NCBI GenBank assembly: GCA_910587275.1
Contig: CAJUMD010000042.1
Location: 1-26,191 of the forward strand
Direction of reading: 5' to 3'
Length of the DNA stretch: 26,191 nucleotides
Source of the DNA: an uncultured Kineothrix sp.
GTDB lineage: Bacteria; Bacillota; Clostridia; Lachnospirales; Lachnospiraceae
A program made the position numbers and the translations under genes. The first letter of the stretch is position 1. The number at the start of each line of letters is the position of its first letter. Below are positions 13,903-21,042 of the stretch, one piece after another. The notes beneath the pieces are model-generated. The model was not told where the DNA came from. It saw nothing but the letters and a program-made list of their open reading frames with translations, and did no database searches.

Positions 13903-15222
13903 TCATAACTGCACTTCCACGAAAATTTCGTAAATCGCCTGGATTGCCTTCTCAAAATCGGAATCGGACACGCCGATAATGATGTTTAATTCACTGGAAC
14001 CCTGGTCAATCATCCTGACATTTACGTTTTTATGGGCAAGCGCGGAGAAAATCCTTCCCGCCGTCCCTCTCGTGGACTTCATGCCGCGTCCCACTACCGC
14101 CACAAGCGCAAGATCCGACTCGATTTCTATGGCATCCGGTCCCGCCAGCCTGTGGATGGCCGATGCCACTTTCTGCTCCTTATCCATAAATTCATCCTGA
14201 TGGACGAATACCGTCATCGTATCGATGCCGGACGGCACATGCTCAAAAGAAATACCCTGATCCTCAAACGCCTGCAGGACTTTCCTGCCAAAACCGATTT
14301 CCGAGTTCATCATATCCTTTTCAATGTTTACCGAACAAAATCCCCTCTTTCCGGCAATACCCGTAATGATATACCTGGATTTCTGACAGGTGCTTTCCAC
14401 AATCCACGTGCCTTCTTCCTCCGGTGCATTGGTATTGCGGATATTAATCGGAATCCCCTCCCGCCTTACCGGGAAGATGGCATCCTCATGAAGTACGGCG
14501 GCTCCCATGTAGGAAAGTTCCCGCAGTTCCTTATAAGTGATGGTTTCAATGACCGGCGGATTTTCAATGATACGCGGATCCGCCACAAGGAAACCGGAAA
14601 CATCCGTCCAGTTCTCGTACACATCCGCCCTTACCGCCCGCGCAACGATGGAACCTGTGATATCGGAACCTCCCCTTGAAAATGTTTTCACCCTTCCGTC
14701 TTCATAGGCGCCGTAAAAACCGGGGATTACGGCTTTTTCTATTTTACCCAGCCGTTCGGCAAGTATCCCGTTCGTCTTCTCCGCCTCAAACTCCCCGCCT
14801 TCCCCGAACAGGATTACGGAAGCCGCATCGATAAACTCGAAACCAAGGTAATGCGCCATGATGATACCGTTTAAATATTCCCCCCTGGATGCCGCATAGT
14901 CTTCCCCTGCTTTCGCCTTAAAATTCTTTTCGATGGTCTTAAATTCCTCATCCAGAGAAAGCTCCAACTGCAGTCCGGAAATAATCTCCTGGTACCGGTC
15001 CTTAATCGCCTTTAAGTCCGCCTTGAAATCCTTCCCTTCTTCCGCCTTCGCGTAACAGCCGTACAGCATATCCGTCACTTTGGTATCCTTATCAAAACGT
15101 TTGCCCGGCGCGGAAGGAACCACATAACGTCTTTCCGTATCCCGCCGGATGATTTCCCCTGCTTTTTTAAACTGCTCGGCGCTGGCGAGGGAACTTCCGC
15201 CGAATTTCACTACTTTTCTCAT
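13903..15222 (-). CDS. thrD: Aspartate kinase, ThrD/YclM type
   Basis: 439 residues. It phosphorylates aspartate, the first step to threonine, methionine and lysine. KFGGSSLAS (6-14) is the kinase signature; VSAPGKR-like VPSAPGKRFDKDTKVTDML (35-53), SRGGSDITGS and RELSYMGAAVLHEDAI complete the catalytic domain. The C-terminal third carries two ACT domains (start GFCSVNIEKDMMNSEIGFGR; later LVAVVGRGMKSTRGTAGRIF and VRMIDQGSSELNIIIGV) for end-product feedback. Overall the order and motifs match Bacillus ThrD (YclM, aspartokinase III) better than LysC or DapG, so it is probably threonine-linked. It is last in the threonine cluster, 59 bases after the putative homoserine kinase. The feedback amino acid is inferred, not read. 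Confidence 0.93.
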   Translation of the reverse strand: MRKVVKFGGSSLASAEQFKKAGEIIRRDTERRYVVPSAPGKRFDKDTKVTDMLYGCYAKAEEGKDFKADLKAIKDRYQEIISGLQLELSLDEEFKTIEKNFKAKAGEDYAASRGEYLNGIIMAHYLGFEFIDAASVILFGEGGEFEAEKTNGILAERLGKIEKAVIPGFYGAYEDGRVKTFSRGGSDITGSIVARAVRADVYENWTDVSGFLVADPRIIENPPVIETITYKELRELSYMGAAVLHEDAIFPVRREGIPINIRNTNAPEEEGTWIVESTCQKSRYIITGIAGKRGFCSVNIEKDMMNSEIGFGRKVLQAFEDQGISFEHVPSGIDTMTVFVHQDEFMDKEQKVASAIHRLAGPDAIEIESDLALVAVVGRGMKSTRGTAGRIFSALAHKNVNVRMIDQGSSELNIIIGVSDSDFEKAIQAIYEIFVEVQL

Positions 15223-15281
15223 AACAAACCCATGCCTTTCCGTATCCTGCGTTCCTAATCCGCAGGCACAAATTGATCGTT

Positions 15282-16499
15282 TTATAAACAGTTCCGCTGC
15301 TTTTGGAACAGGCGCTCAATCAGGCGGTATCCTTCCGCCACATAATTCCCGCTTTCGCGTCCTGCCGCTTCGTTGTAGTCCCCTTTTCCCTCCAGGGGCG
15401 ACGTACTGTCATACAGCAGGTACGGAACGCTGTCCGCCGTATGGGTCCGCACACGGATGGGGGTTGGGTGGTCCGGCAGGATGAGCAGGCGGTAATCCGT
15501 TCCTTCCGCATCCAACCGCTCCGTCAGGGGCTTTAATACCCTGCCGTCCAGGTATTCGATTGCCTGCACCTTCTTCTCCACGCTGCCCTGGTGCCCCATT
15601 TCATCCGGTGCTTCCACATGGATATAGGCAAAATCGTAACCGTCTTCCAAAACTGCCTTTAACGCTGCTTCCGTCTTGCCTTCATAATTGGTATGCAGCC
15701 CCCCGTTTGCGCCTTCCACGGTACTCACACCCATACCTGCGCCCACCGCGATTCCTTTTAACAGGTCCACCGCCGAAACCATCATCCCCTTTTTCCCCGT
15801 CTTTTCCTCAAAAGAATCCAGCATGGGTTTGGTTCCTGCCCCCCAAAACCAACAGCAGTTGGCGGGATTCAACCCCTGCTTTTTCCGTTCTGTATTGATG
15901 GGATGGTTTACAAGGATTTCATGGCTGCGTTCCATCATCCGGCGCAGGTTTTCGTCCGCGGGAAGGTACTGCCCGATTTTCTGTCCAAGTACATCATGGG
16001 GCGGCGTCAGTTCCACCACTTCCCCTTTATCCCAAATCAGGCAGTGACGGTAGCTGGTCCCCACGTAAAACCGGTAAACCTCCGATTCCAGTTCTTTTTT
16101 CACCGCTTCCAGCAAAACCGCACAGTCTTCCGTGCTGATTTCACCGGAACTGTGGTCCAGGATGGTCTTTTCCCCAAACGGTACTTCCTCCTCGGACACC
16201 GTCACGATATTACAGCGCAGCGCGATATCCGTATCCTTCATCGGCACCCCGATACTGAGCGCCTCAAGCGGGGAACGTCCCGAATAATATTTCTGCGGGT
16301 CATAACCGAGCACTGCCAGATTCGCCGTATCGGAGCCGGGTTTCATCCCTTCCGGTATGGTATGCACCATTCCGATTTCCGCTTTTTTGCTAAGCGCATC
16401 CATAACCGGCGTTTTGGCATAAGCCAGGGGCGTCCGGTTTCCCAATTCTTCTATGGGTTCGTCCGCCATGCCGTCCCCCAGTACGATGATATATTTCAT
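15282..16499 (-). CDS. Phosphoglycerate-mutase-like protein, probable homoserine kinase (ApgM type)
   Basis: 405 residues of the alkaline phosphatase superfamily, archaeal-type cofactor-independent phosphoglycerate mutase branch. Asp9 in VLGDGMAD, Ser56 in MKPGSDTANLAVLGYDP, Asp299/His303 in HVEAPDEMGHQG, Asp343/His344 in LPDHPTPIRVRTHT and His353 supply the metal and nucleophile residues. A bacterial subgroup of this family (TIGR02535, 'proposed homoserine kinase') is found in threonine operons lacking thrB. Here the gene sits between hom and aspartokinase on the same strand, 18 bases after hom, with GGAGGA before the ATG and no thrB nearby. It therefore most likely makes O-phosphohomoserine. 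True phosphoglycerate mutase activity is the alternative. Confidence 0.88.
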   Translation of the reverse strand: MKYIIVLGDGMADEPIEELGNRTPLAYAKTPVMDALSKKAEIGMVHTIPEGMKPGSDTANLAVLGYDPQKYYSGRSPLEALSIGVPMKDTDIALRCNIVTVSEEEVPFGEKTILDHSSGEISTEDCAVLLEAVKKELESEVYRFYVGTSYRHCLIWDKGEVVELTPPHDVLGQKIGQYLPADENLRRMMERSHEILVNHPINTERKKQGLNPANCCWFWGAGTKPMLDSFEEKTGKKGMMVSAVDLLKGIAVGAGMGVSTVEGANGGLHTNYEGKTEAALKAVLEDGYDFAYIHVEAPDEMGHQGSVEKKVQAIEYLDGRVLKPLTERLDAEGTDYRLLILPDHPTPIRVRTHTADSVPYLLYDSTSPLEGKGDYNEAAGRESGNYVAEGYRLIERLFQKQRNCL

Positions 16500-16517
16500 G
16501 GTCTTCCTCCTACTATC

Positions 16518-17726
16518 TTATCCTTCCAAACGGATTCGGTTCCATACACAGCCGAGCTGTTCTGCTTTTTTGGCAAATTCTTTTTCGCTCATTTCCTCCG
16601 TCACAAACGCGTATTCCTCCTTCACGTCTGCCACGACCACCCTTACCAGTCCGAAAATATCCACTGCCTTCCGCTCCAGCTCCGCCTTCGTGCGGACAAA
16701 AAACCTGTGACGGATATGGTCCACCTTCGTCTGCAGCACATCCTCGTCATCCCAAAAGCACATAATGGTCTTGCCGATGTGCCTTGCACAGTCCACCACA
16801 TCGGAAACCACGGCGCTTGCCGTAGGCAGCTTGCCCGCACCGCGCCCGTAATACATGGAATCCCCCAGCATATTGCCGTGTACAAACACCGCGTTAAACA
16901 CCCCGTTTACCCCGTGCAGCGGATGGCTCACCGGAATCATGAACGGCGCCACCATGGCATAGAAACTGCCGTCCTCCTTCTCCCTGCTCATCGCCAGCAG
17001 TTTAATGGAACGCCCCAACGCCTTGGCATATACGAAATCCTCCGCCGTAATCTTCGTAATCCCTTCGGTATAGATATCTTCGTACTTCACGTTTTTTCCC
17101 GTCATTAACGAAGAAAGAATCGCAATTTTCCGGCAGGCATCATATCCTTCCACATCCGCTTCCGGATTGCGCTCCGCATACCCTTTTTCCTGCGCTTCCT
17201 TTAACACTTCCCCAAAGCCGACGCCCCCTTCCGCCATCTTGGAAAGGATATAATTCGTCGTCCCGTTCAGGATACCCGTAATCCCGTCAATCTTCTCTGC
17301 CGTCAGCGAATAATTAATCGGACGGATAATGGGAATCCCCCCGCCCACACTCGCCTCGAACAGATAATTACACTTATGCTCCCTGGCAATCCGCAAAAGC
17401 TCCGGTCCATGGTTCGCTACCAGCTCCTTATTGGACGTACAGACACTTTTCCCCTTCAAAAGCGCCTGCTTTGAAAAATCATAAGCCGGCTTAATCCCCC
17501 CCATCGTCTCGCAGATAATCTCCACCTCCGGGTCCTCCAAAATAACGTTCACGTCATGGACCACCTTCGCCTCATAAGGGTCCCCGGGAAAATCCCTCAA
17601 ATCCAAAATATACTTCACATTCAGTTCTTCCCCCGACTTCTTATTGATCTCCTCCTTATTTTTCTCAATGACCTCAACCACACCGCTCCCCACGGTCCCA
17701 TATCCCAACACAGCCACCTGAATCAT
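16518..17726 (-). CDS. hom: Homoserine dehydrogenase
   Basis: 402 residues from the ATG at 17726, chosen because GGAGGAG stands directly before it; the open frame reaches 17795. It reduces aspartate semialdehyde to homoserine with NAD(P)H. GYGTVGSG (8-15) is the nucleotide loop. SNKELVANHG (98-107), EASVGGGIP (124-132), GILNGTTNY (151-159) and DVEGYDACRKI (191-201, with the catalytic acid/lysine pair) are all present. The C-terminus (about 335-402: HRFFVRTKAELERKA onward) is a shortened ACT-like module, so direct threonine feedback is possible. It is followed within 18 bases by the putative homoserine kinase. Confidence 0.95.
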   Translation of the reverse strand: MIQVAVLGYGTVGSGVVEVIEKNKEEINKKSGEELNVKYILDLRDFPGDPYEAKVVHDVNVILEDPEVEIICETMGGIKPAYDFSKQALLKGKSVCTSNKELVANHGPELLRIAREHKCNYLFEASVGGGIPIIRPINYSLTAEKIDGITGILNGTTNYILSKMAEGGVGFGEVLKEAQEKGYAERNPEADVEGYDACRKIAILSSLMTGKNVKYEDIYTEGITKITAEDFVYAKALGRSIKLLAMSREKEDGSFYAMVAPFMIPVSHPLHGVNGVFNAVFVHGNMLGDSMYYGRGAGKLPTASAVVSDVVDCARHIGKTIMCFWDDEDVLQTKVDHIRHRFFVRTKAELERKAVDIFGLVRVVVADVKEEYAFVTEEMSEKEFAKKAEQLGCVWNRIRLEG

Positions 17727-17885
17727 CCTGCTCCTCCATTCCTGCCCCTCATTTCCTTTTGACCTGAATATATCCGCATCTTTCATCCAACCCAAACAGA
17801 AAACCCAAAGGCAAATCTTTTATCTTTTTTATTTTTTATATTTACATTTTTTATATATCCCTATCTTCCAGTATACCCTTATCCC

Positions 17886-17903
17886 CCGGTCAATGAAGAC
17901 CGG
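17886..17903. repeat. Short hairpin next to the large ACT-gene hairpin
   Basis: CCGGTC (17886-17891) and GACCGG (17898-17903) pair around a 6-base loop. It abuts the 20-bp hairpin, so two stems stand back to back between the ACT gene and hom. Confidence 0.65.
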
Positions 17904-17950
17904 CGGAAGGAACGGAATGGCGGTACGGAACGCCATTCCGTTCCTTCCGC
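17903..17950 (-). terminator. Perfect 20-bp hairpin between the ACT regulator and hom
   Basis: Bases 17903-17922 and 17931-17950 are exact reverse complements (GCGGAAGGAACGGAATGGCG arm) with an 8-base loop. The right arm ends 12 bases past the ACT-gene stop (17962). There is no T-run after the stem on either strand, so it is not a textbook terminator; it could protect the 3' end or act as an attenuator before hom. Confidence 0.6.
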
Positions 17951-17961
17951 GTCCCCATTCC

Positions 17962-18405
17962 TCACTCCTTCGCCACCACCTTCACGCCATGCACCCCCCG
18001 CATCCTTTCCAGACCTTCCAGCATCTGTGCCACATCCCCCGTGGCGGGAAGCACCTGTACGCTGATGCTTAACGACGCCACCCCGTTAATGGGAATGCTT
18101 TGGTGGATGGTAAGAATGTTTGCCCGGAAACCGGCAATCACCTTAAGCACCTCCGCCAACAGCCCCGTCTCGTCATCCATCTGGAACGTGAGCGTAATAG
18201 TCGTCCCCTGCGCATTATCATGAAACTGGAAAATATCATCCTTATACTTATAAAAAGAACTGCGGCTGATCCCAACCTGTTCCGTAGCATCATGCACGCT
18301 TGCCGCCCTTCCGGTTTCCAAAAGACGCTTCGCCTCCAGCACCTTTAACAGCACCTCCGGTACCGCCTTTTTCTTTACCACAAAATAACTGCCTGACCCG
18401 TCCAT
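17962..18405 (-). CDS. UPF0735/PheB-type ACT-domain regulator
   Basis: 147 residues. Residues about 14-60 hold a helix-turn-helix-like segment (LLKVLEAKRLLETGRAASVH, then ATEQVGISRSSFYKYKDDIF). Residues about 70-147 are an ACT domain (TITLTFQMDDETGLLAEVLK, then ANILTIHQSIPINGVASLSI). This is the layout of the UPF0735 family (Bacillus PheB), often found beside hom or phenylalanine genes. ACT domains bind amino acids, so a role as a threonine- or aspartate-family sensor for the adjacent cluster is the natural inference. AAGGG lies seven bases before the ATG. It has its own candidate promoter at 18544-18572, and the hairpins behind it may separate it from hom. Confidence 0.88.
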   Translation of the reverse strand: MDGSGSYFVVKKKAVPEVLLKVLEAKRLLETGRAASVHDATEQVGISRSSFYKYKDDIFQFHDNAQGTTITLTFQMDDETGLLAEVLKVIAGFRANILTIHQSIPINGVASLSISVQVLPATGDVAQMLEGLERMRGVHGVKVVAKE

Positions 18406-18543
18406 GCAAATACCCTTATTTTTCCTCCATTCACAAATTCATCTTTTCCTTGCTTTGGCAGCCCTGAATGTCCATGCGGGAAATACATTCCTGCCAATCA
18501 GTTTCTCCCATGCGGACATCTGTTTGCCACCGAGAGATATTCT

Positions 18544-18572
18544 ATCATACTCTTTCGGATATAGCAACCCAA
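18544..18572 (-). promoter_or_regulatory. Candidate promoter of the ACT regulator gene
   Basis: On the minus strand TTGGGT (18567-18572), a 17-base spacer and TATGAT (18544-18549), about 140 bases before the start. The -10 is excellent, the -35 half-consensus. Confidence 0.5.
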
Positions 18573-18690
18573 AAATGCATTTTGACGCTGCAACCCTCGG
18601 TATGGTATAAACAGTAACGCAAAACTCCCTCCCGTGCTGGACAGCGTAAAAAGGAATGCTATGATACGGCATTACATTTTTTGATAACCA

Positions 18691-19027
18691 GCAAAAGCCA
18701 GGAGCGGAATCCCCTGCCCGATTTGTCCCTGCCTCCCTGCGCTTCCCCTGCCGGCATCTGTTCAAAACCTGTTTCAAAAAATGGTGCTGTTTCTTATTGT
18801 TCCCAAACGGTGGTTTATGACCGTATCAGGCGGCGATGTTTGACGAACAAGGTATTTCGCGGAACGTGAAATACCTTGTGAGGAGTTTCGCCGCCGTGGT
18901 CATAAACCACCGTTTGGGGGCAATTAGAAATAGCCCATTTTTGCCATCAGGTTTGAACAGATGCCGGCAGGGGAAGCGCAGGGAGACAGGGACAAGCCGG
19001 GCAGGGGATTCCGCTCCTGACTTTTGC
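18691..19027. repeat. Giant near-perfect palindrome (arms about 165 bases, 9-base loop)
   Basis: Arm 18691-18858 is the reverse complement of 18868-19027 with scattered mismatches and short gaps. Perfect blocks include 18802-18822 with 18898-18918 (21 bp), GGCGGCGA/TCGCCGCC, and CAAGGTATTTC (18848-18858) with GAAATACCTTG (18868-18878) at the tip. The outer ~80 bases are nearly identical in both arms (CTGCGCTTCCCCTGCCGGCA and its complement). No coding capacity, and no flanking target duplication was found. It could be a miniature element, a structured RNA or a bidirectional terminator. Confidence 0.85.
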
Positions 19028-19084
19028 GTCCGTCCTCACTCCCCCCCCCGCAGGACGCTCCGATCCTGGCTTTTGCGTCCGTCC
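19016..19084. repeat. 20-base direct repeat flanking a C9 tract at the palindrome edge
   Basis: CCTGACTTTTGCGTCCGTCC (19016-19035) and CCTGGCTTTTGCGTCCGTCC (19065-19084) differ at one base. The second copy is the exact complement of the left end of the palindrome (18691-18702). The interval contains nine consecutive C (19041-19049). Confidence 0.75.
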
Positions 19085-19088
19085 CCGC

Positions 19089-19631
19089 CTACTTATTTAC
19101 CTCCAATTCTATACATTTCCACTTTTCTCCGAGTATCTCAAAAACGAAATCCTGTTCCGTCCGGATTTCCCGGAATCCGACGGCCCTATAACAATAATAG
19201 GCAGGCGGATTGTTTTCAAAAACGCCCAATGTTATTTTTTCCGCTTTCAGCATATCAAACGCATATCGGACAGCCATTTGCAGCATTCTTTTTCCAAACC
19301 CCATGCCCCGCCTGGTATCATCAACAATTACAAATCCAATGCGAATTATTTTCTTCGCATCATCCGTATACCTTAATATCAAATGACCAACCGGACCTTC
19401 CGCAGTGACAGCGGTCATGGGATAAAAATTATCAGGTTCCTCACAATCTCCGTTGCATTCCATATATTTATGGTTTATATCATCTGATGTAATGGGATAT
19501 GCGCCATACCTGTCGGAACTCCATTTGCGAAAATCCCTTTCACTTTTAATCCAGCTTACTATCGTCTCTGCATCATGGGGCTTATACGGCCTTAATATCA
19601 GTCGCTCCATTGGCTTATTTACAAGTTCCAT
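19089..19631 (-). CDS. GNAT-family N-acetyltransferase
   Basis: 180 residues from the ATG at 19631, chosen for the GGAGGAAAAGG before it; the frame extends upstream to 19721 but overlaps the esterase gene. RLILRPYKPHDAETIVSWIK (10-29) is the usual acetyltransferase_3-like start, and RRGMGFGKRML (107-117) is the acetyl-CoA pyrophosphate loop. AYYCYRAVGFREIR (144-157) is the C-terminal signature. Substrate cannot be read; it could be a small amine or a ribosomal-protein-like N-terminus. It lies 40 bases after the SGNH esterase on the same strand, so the two are co-transcribed. Confidence 0.88.
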   Translation of the reverse strand: MELVNKPMERLILRPYKPHDAETIVSWIKSERDFRKWSSDRYGAYPITSDDINHKYMECNGDCEEPDNFYPMTAVTAEGPVGHLILRYTDDAKKIIRIGFVIVDDTRRGMGFGKRMLQMAVRYAFDMLKAEKITLGVFENNPPAYYCYRAVGFREIRTEQDFVFEILGEKWKCIELEVNK

Positions 19632-19671
19632 ATCCTTTTCCTCCGTGGAAATATCCCTGCTGCACGTTTCC

Positions 19672-20793
19672 TTAAAGCACCGTCTCCAAATATTCCGCAA
19701 GCACCCTTGCCGCCCTCGCATGGGATTTTTCTCCCGGATGCTCCCTGGAGCCTACCATTTCCTCCGTCGTGGCGGGAAGCTGTAAGAAAGCCAGATTGGA
19801 ATCGCCCGATTCTTTCCGGTATACATTCATCGCATCCGTAAGAACAAACGTCAGGTCGTATCCCAGCATTCCGTAAGTCCATACAATATGGGATTTGGGA
19901 TTGTTACGCCGTATCATGCCGAGAAAATCAATCACTGCCTGTTTTAGTCTCGCAATATCCTCCGCATGGTATGTCCCGTCAGGATTCCTGCGCTGCTGGA
20001 ATGTCTGACCCGTAATGGAATCTTCCCATGCGGGCTGGTTGAACGCGCTGGCATCATTGGTGCCAAGATTCACAATCACGGCATCCGGCTCCCAACTGCC
20101 AAAATCATAAGGTTTTCCCGCACCAAGTCTTTCGTTCTTTTCCCCGCCTGCCAAACCGCAGATTTTTTCGTACCGGGAAGGAATATTGTGGCGCGGGTCA
20201 TTGTCCCATCCGCACAGGATTCCCCATCCTCCCTGGGAAACCAGCCGGAATTCCGCATCCAGCGCATCGGAAACCATTTTCACGTAATTCCTGCTGGCGC
20301 TCATGTACATGGGAAGCCAGTCCATATCCGTCCCTGCCCCGTAGGTCCCTTCCCCCGAAGTAATGCTGTCCCCGATAAATTCCAGTTTATACCGCCTGTC
20401 ACGGACCGGCAGGAAAGCGCCGTCGCTGCGGAACCCTTTCACCAGCAGATGGCATCCGTCGTCTTCCGACATCGCCTGAAGCTCCCGGAAAAAACCCACG
20501 TTCTTTACGGTATCCGGGCTCATCCCCCGGAAAATGCAGACGGACCGGCTGCCCGCCGTCAGCATCTGCCTGCCCAGGAACGCACCGTTTAAGGAAATCC
20601 ATACCCACGGCTCATGCACGTCATAATCCACTTCCAGGTCAATCCACAGCTCGCTCCCCGTCACATTCACTTCCACCCCGCTTCCCTGGTAAAACAAAGG
20701 AAGCAGCTCCTGCTCCTCATCCGTCCTTCCGTGTATCTTGCAGTATTCCACCTGTTTCAAGCGATATTCCTTTAAATTTTCATTCCGTACCAT
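19672..20793 (-). CDS. SGNH/GDSL hydrolase, carbohydrate esterase 2-like
   Basis: 373 residues from the ATG at 20793 (GGGGGA upstream); the frame continues to 20928 without a better start. Residues about 35-130 form a beta-rich N-terminal domain (VEVNVTGSELWIDLEVDYDV), and residues about 135-373 are an SGNH hydrolase. The latter has FIGDSITSGEG with nucleophile Ser143, Gly in GGWG (188-191), NLGTND with Asn246, and His352 in REHPGEKSH. A jelly-roll plus SGNH layout is that of CE2 acetyl-xylan/glucan esterases. No signal peptide is seen, so it probably deacetylates imported sugars in the cytoplasm. It is followed by a GNAT gene in the same operon. Family placement as CE2 is likely, not proven. 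Confidence 0.88.
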   Translation of the reverse strand: MVRNENLKEYRLKQVEYCKIHGRTDEEQELLPLFYQGSGVEVNVTGSELWIDLEVDYDVHEPWVWISLNGAFLGRQMLTAGSRSVCIFRGMSPDTVKNVGFFRELQAMSEDDGCHLLVKGFRSDGAFLPVRDRRYKLEFIGDSITSGEGTYGAGTDMDWLPMYMSASRNYVKMVSDALDAEFRLVSQGGWGILCGWDNDPRHNIPSRYEKICGLAGGEKNERLGAGKPYDFGSWEPDAVIVNLGTNDASAFNQPAWEDSITGQTFQQRRNPDGTYHAEDIARLKQAVIDFLGMIRRNNPKSHIVWTYGMLGYDLTFVLTDAMNVYRKESGDSNLAFLQLPATTEEMVGSREHPGEKSHARAARVLAEYLETVL

Positions 20794-20943
20794 CTTCCGG
20801 TCCCCCGTATTCTTTTTGATATGGCGGCACCGGTTATGGTCGGTACCGCTATTAACAGTGTATTTCTTTCCGGTTCTTTTCGCAAGGGGAAAATCAAAAC
20901 TCCCGCATTTCTTCCATAATGCATACAATAATTGAAAAGCCGG

Positions 20944-20961
20944 TAGATAAATTAATATCTA
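20944..20961. promoter_or_regulatory. TAGATA/TATCTA palindrome upstream of the DUF262 gene
   Basis: TAGATA and TATCTA flank AATTAA about 85-100 bases before the DUF262 start, in the AT-rich region where the cassette promoter must lie (TATGAT follows at 20963-20968). It may be an operator. No clear -35 was found for that -10. Confidence 0.35.
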
Positions 20962-21042
20962 TATGATAAAATAAAAACAAACATGGAAAAAACGCACCAA
21001 GCTATTTTATGGCAGATAGGAATTACAGGAAAGGAACCCTGA

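Larger units (their letters stand above)
18406..19088. other. Gene-free region with giant palindrome
   Basis: 683 bases between the ACT regulator and the GNAT gene. It holds the ACT-gene promoter (18544-18572), the 337-base palindrome (18691-19027), a 20-base direct repeat (19016-19035 and 19065-19084) and a run of nine C (19041-19049). Frames on both strands here give mirror-image peptides (NRCRQGKRRE in both), which is what a palindrome does, so no gene is called. Confidence 0.65.

Noticed and set aside
15903..17108. 401-codon plus-strand frame opposite the homoserine genes
   Set aside because: Crosses two conserved enzymes, His/Arg/Pro-rich composition typical of antisense frames, no ribosome binding site.
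17727..17961. Threonine leader peptide or T-box ahead of hom
   Set aside because: No Thr/Ile-rich short frame with a ribosome binding site and no T-box motif; only the two hairpins are present.
18439..19408. Frames with NRCRQGKRRE-type peptides on both strands
   Set aside because: They are the same palindromic DNA read from each side; no start signals, one overlaps the GNAT gene.
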